The notes below the pieces were generated by a model. The model did not search any database, was not told where the DNA came from, and saw only the letters and a program-made list of their open reading frames with translations. 15,288 bases of DNA from Candidatus Omnitrophota bacterium (GTDB taxonomy: Bacteria; Omnitrophota; Gorgyraeia; B26-G9), in assembly GCA_023136735.1 (NCBI GenBank), contig JAGLQQ010000007.1, forward strand, positions 1 to 15,288. The letters run 5' to 3'. This document shows positions 14,265-15,288 of the stretch, piece by piece. The translations under genes were made by a program, and so were the position numbers. The number at the start of each line of letters is the position of its first letter. Position 1 is the stretch's first letter.

Positions 14265-15014
14265 CTGAAGGTAGATCTTAAAAGAATTGTTTTCCTTGGT
14301 TTAAGCATTATTCTAATGAACTGTGCTTTTTGCCAAGCGGATACAGTTTATCTTAAAAACGGTAAAGTTATCGAAGGGAAGATAGTGGAAGAAACTGATG
14401 ACTTTGTGAGAATTAGCCGGTTAGATTTTAACTTTAAAATTAAATATTTGAAAAAGTCTATTAAAAAAATAGAAAGAGACGCAAATATCGAGGATATTTC
14501 GGCAAAAAGTGATTTATCGTCTGATGAGGTAAATAAAAATAGTAGTTCGGTTAAGGCTAAAGATAATATAGATACACGGAGTTTTTCAAATATAAACGAA
14601 CAGCCGCAGGTGGTGGAGAAAAATGAATATATTGTCTACTTGCCGGCTGGTATAAATAATTTTAAAAAGATATATCCTTTAGTTATAATATTTCACCCTG
14701 CAGCAAAGGCAAGGGATATGATAGAATTCTGGAGACCGATAGCAGATGAAAATAAATTTATTCTATATGCATCTAAGAAATTCAGAAATGATGTAAAAGA
14801 CTGGCTGGAAATAGAAGACCGCATGATAAGAGAGGTTTGCCGCAATTACCCTGTAGCTGAGGAGAAAGTTATCGCAACAGGCTTATCTGGAGGGGGTATG
14901 GGTGCTCATATGTATTCAGTGTTTAGGGAAGATCTGATAAGCGCTGTAATCACTAATGTCGGACGAATACATCCTGAAAAAAACATAAAGAGACTTATCC
15001 GAGGAAAAAGATAG
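14265..15014 (+). CDS. Secreted alpha/beta-hydrolase (esterase/depolymerase-like), N-terminal frame
   Basis: This is a predicted exported hydrolase of unknown substrate. From CTG 14265 it starts MKVDLKRIVFLGLSIILMNC, a basic then hydrophobic signal peptide, with likely cleavage after FCQA. From the first ATG (14316) most of that signal is lost. A beta-rich module follows (residues 26-75, YLKNGKVIEGKIVEET), then a Ser/Asn/Lys-rich linker, then an alpha/beta-hydrolase from about 121. This contains LVIIFHPAA (oxyanion region) and the nucleophile elbow GLSGGGMG with Ser208. The frame ends at 15014 before the catalytic acid and histidine. Both are encoded in the -1 frame up to 15190. The gene is therefore frameshifted, or needs a -1 shift at the A7 run at 14977-14983. 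Its fold is clear, its specificity is not. Confidence 0.7.
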   Translation: MKVDLKRIVFLGLSIILMNCAFCQADTVYLKNGKVIEGKIVEETDDFVRISRLDFNFKIKYLKKSIKKIERDANIEDISAKSDLSSDEVNKNSSSVKAKDNIDTRSFSNINEQPQVVEKNEYIVYLPAGINNFKKIYPLVIIFHPAAKARDMIEFWRPIADENKFILYASKKFRNDVKDWLEIEDRMIREVCRNYPVAEEKVIATGLSGGGMGAHMYSVFREDLISAVITNVGRIHPEKNIKRLIRGKR

Positions 15015-15190
15015 TGGCTTTTCTGGCAAGCGCTGGAGATCCTAATTATAGGCTAATGCACGATGACCTCAGGTTTTTAAATGAATGCCAATGGCAGACA
15101 AGGTGGATGACTTTTGACGGAGGACATGTAATGGCCCCATTGGTGGAATATCAAAAGGCTGTTCTATGGATACAATCGCTTTGGAAATAG
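14978..15190 (+). pseudogene. Frame-shifted C-terminal part of the same hydrolase
   Basis: In the -1 frame relative to the upstream part, this stretch is open from 14978 to the TAG at 15188-15190. It encodes KKIVAFLASAGDPNYRLM, then LRFLNE, WMTFDGGHVMAP and WIQSLW. GD (Asp codon 15038) and GGH (His codon 15125) are the expected catalytic acid and histidine of an alpha/beta-hydrolase. Joined at the A7 run, the two parts would give a protein of about 308 residues with a full Ser-Asp-His triad. An indel in the A run (real or a sequencing error) is the simplest cause. A -1 translational shift is also possible, because the zero-frame codons there form A AAA AAC. Confidence 0.75.
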
Positions 15191-15288
15191 GATGAAGAAG
15201 GGTACAGTTTGATTTGCCCTAAAATATCGGTCCTTTTTTCACCCCATTTTCCCAACATTGCTTTCTTGCATGTAAGGCTGAGGAGTTA

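Noticed and set aside
15191..15288. Terminator or new gene start at the window end
   Set aside because: CTTTTTTC at 15233-15240 has no convincing hairpin before it, and no start with coding features is visible in the remaining bases.

Overview
The window is AT-rich bacterial DNA with all recognised genes on the + strand, packed mostly into tight or overlapping runs. It looks like a housekeeping stretch from a Gram-negative-type bacterium. The combination of a QueH-type queuosine pathway, an EF-G2 paralogue, a lone PilV-like prepilin, a secreted repeat-plus-hydrolase protein and strange short repeats in the gaps resembles uncultured candidate phyla such as Omnitrophota. That placement is an impression from gene content and has not been tested.

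Layout: (1) 1-132 is an inverted copy of a small terminal-inverted-repeat element, cut by the window edge. (2) 212-3542 is tyrS (tyrosyl-tRNA synthetase) overlapping recG (branch-migrating helicase), behind a good sigma-70-like promoter. (3) 3543-3973 is a 430-bp gap with a second element copy, a heptanucleotide array and a sigma-70-like promoter. (4) 3974-5503 is a LeuT-type sodium symporter. (5) 5566-7623 is an EF-G-like GTPase (FusA2 type), followed 33 nt later by a single PilV/GspI-like prepilin (7657-8049). (6) 8050-8262 is a gap with two heptanucleotide arrays. (7) 8263-11752 is yebC-ruvC-ruvA-ruvB-queH, with overlapping or nearly touching genes. (8) 11745-11893 is a third element copy, whose left inverted repeat contains the queH stop codon. 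(9) 11957-14264 is queA and tgt, separated by another heptanucleotide array that starts on the queA stop codon. (10) 14265-15190 is a secreted alpha/beta-hydrolase gene whose frame is broken near its end.

How the genes work together: RuvA, RuvB and RuvC form the Holliday-junction branch migration and resolution complex, and RecG is the alternative branch-migration helicase. Tgt, QueA and QueH carry out the last three steps of queuosine formation in tRNA: base exchange to preQ1, epoxycyclopentane transfer, and epoxyqueuosine reduction. YebC, the EF-G paralogue, TyrRS and the Q enzymes all bear on translation. Genes that make preQ1 are not in this window.

The most unusual content is between the genes. 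At least three diverged copies of a 123-149-bp element share ~23-bp terminal inverted repeats and a central hairpin. Four arrays of degenerate 7-nt units occupy other gaps. Two of these arrays carry the same GTAAAAACAG core as the element ends, which suggests the two repeat types are linked.
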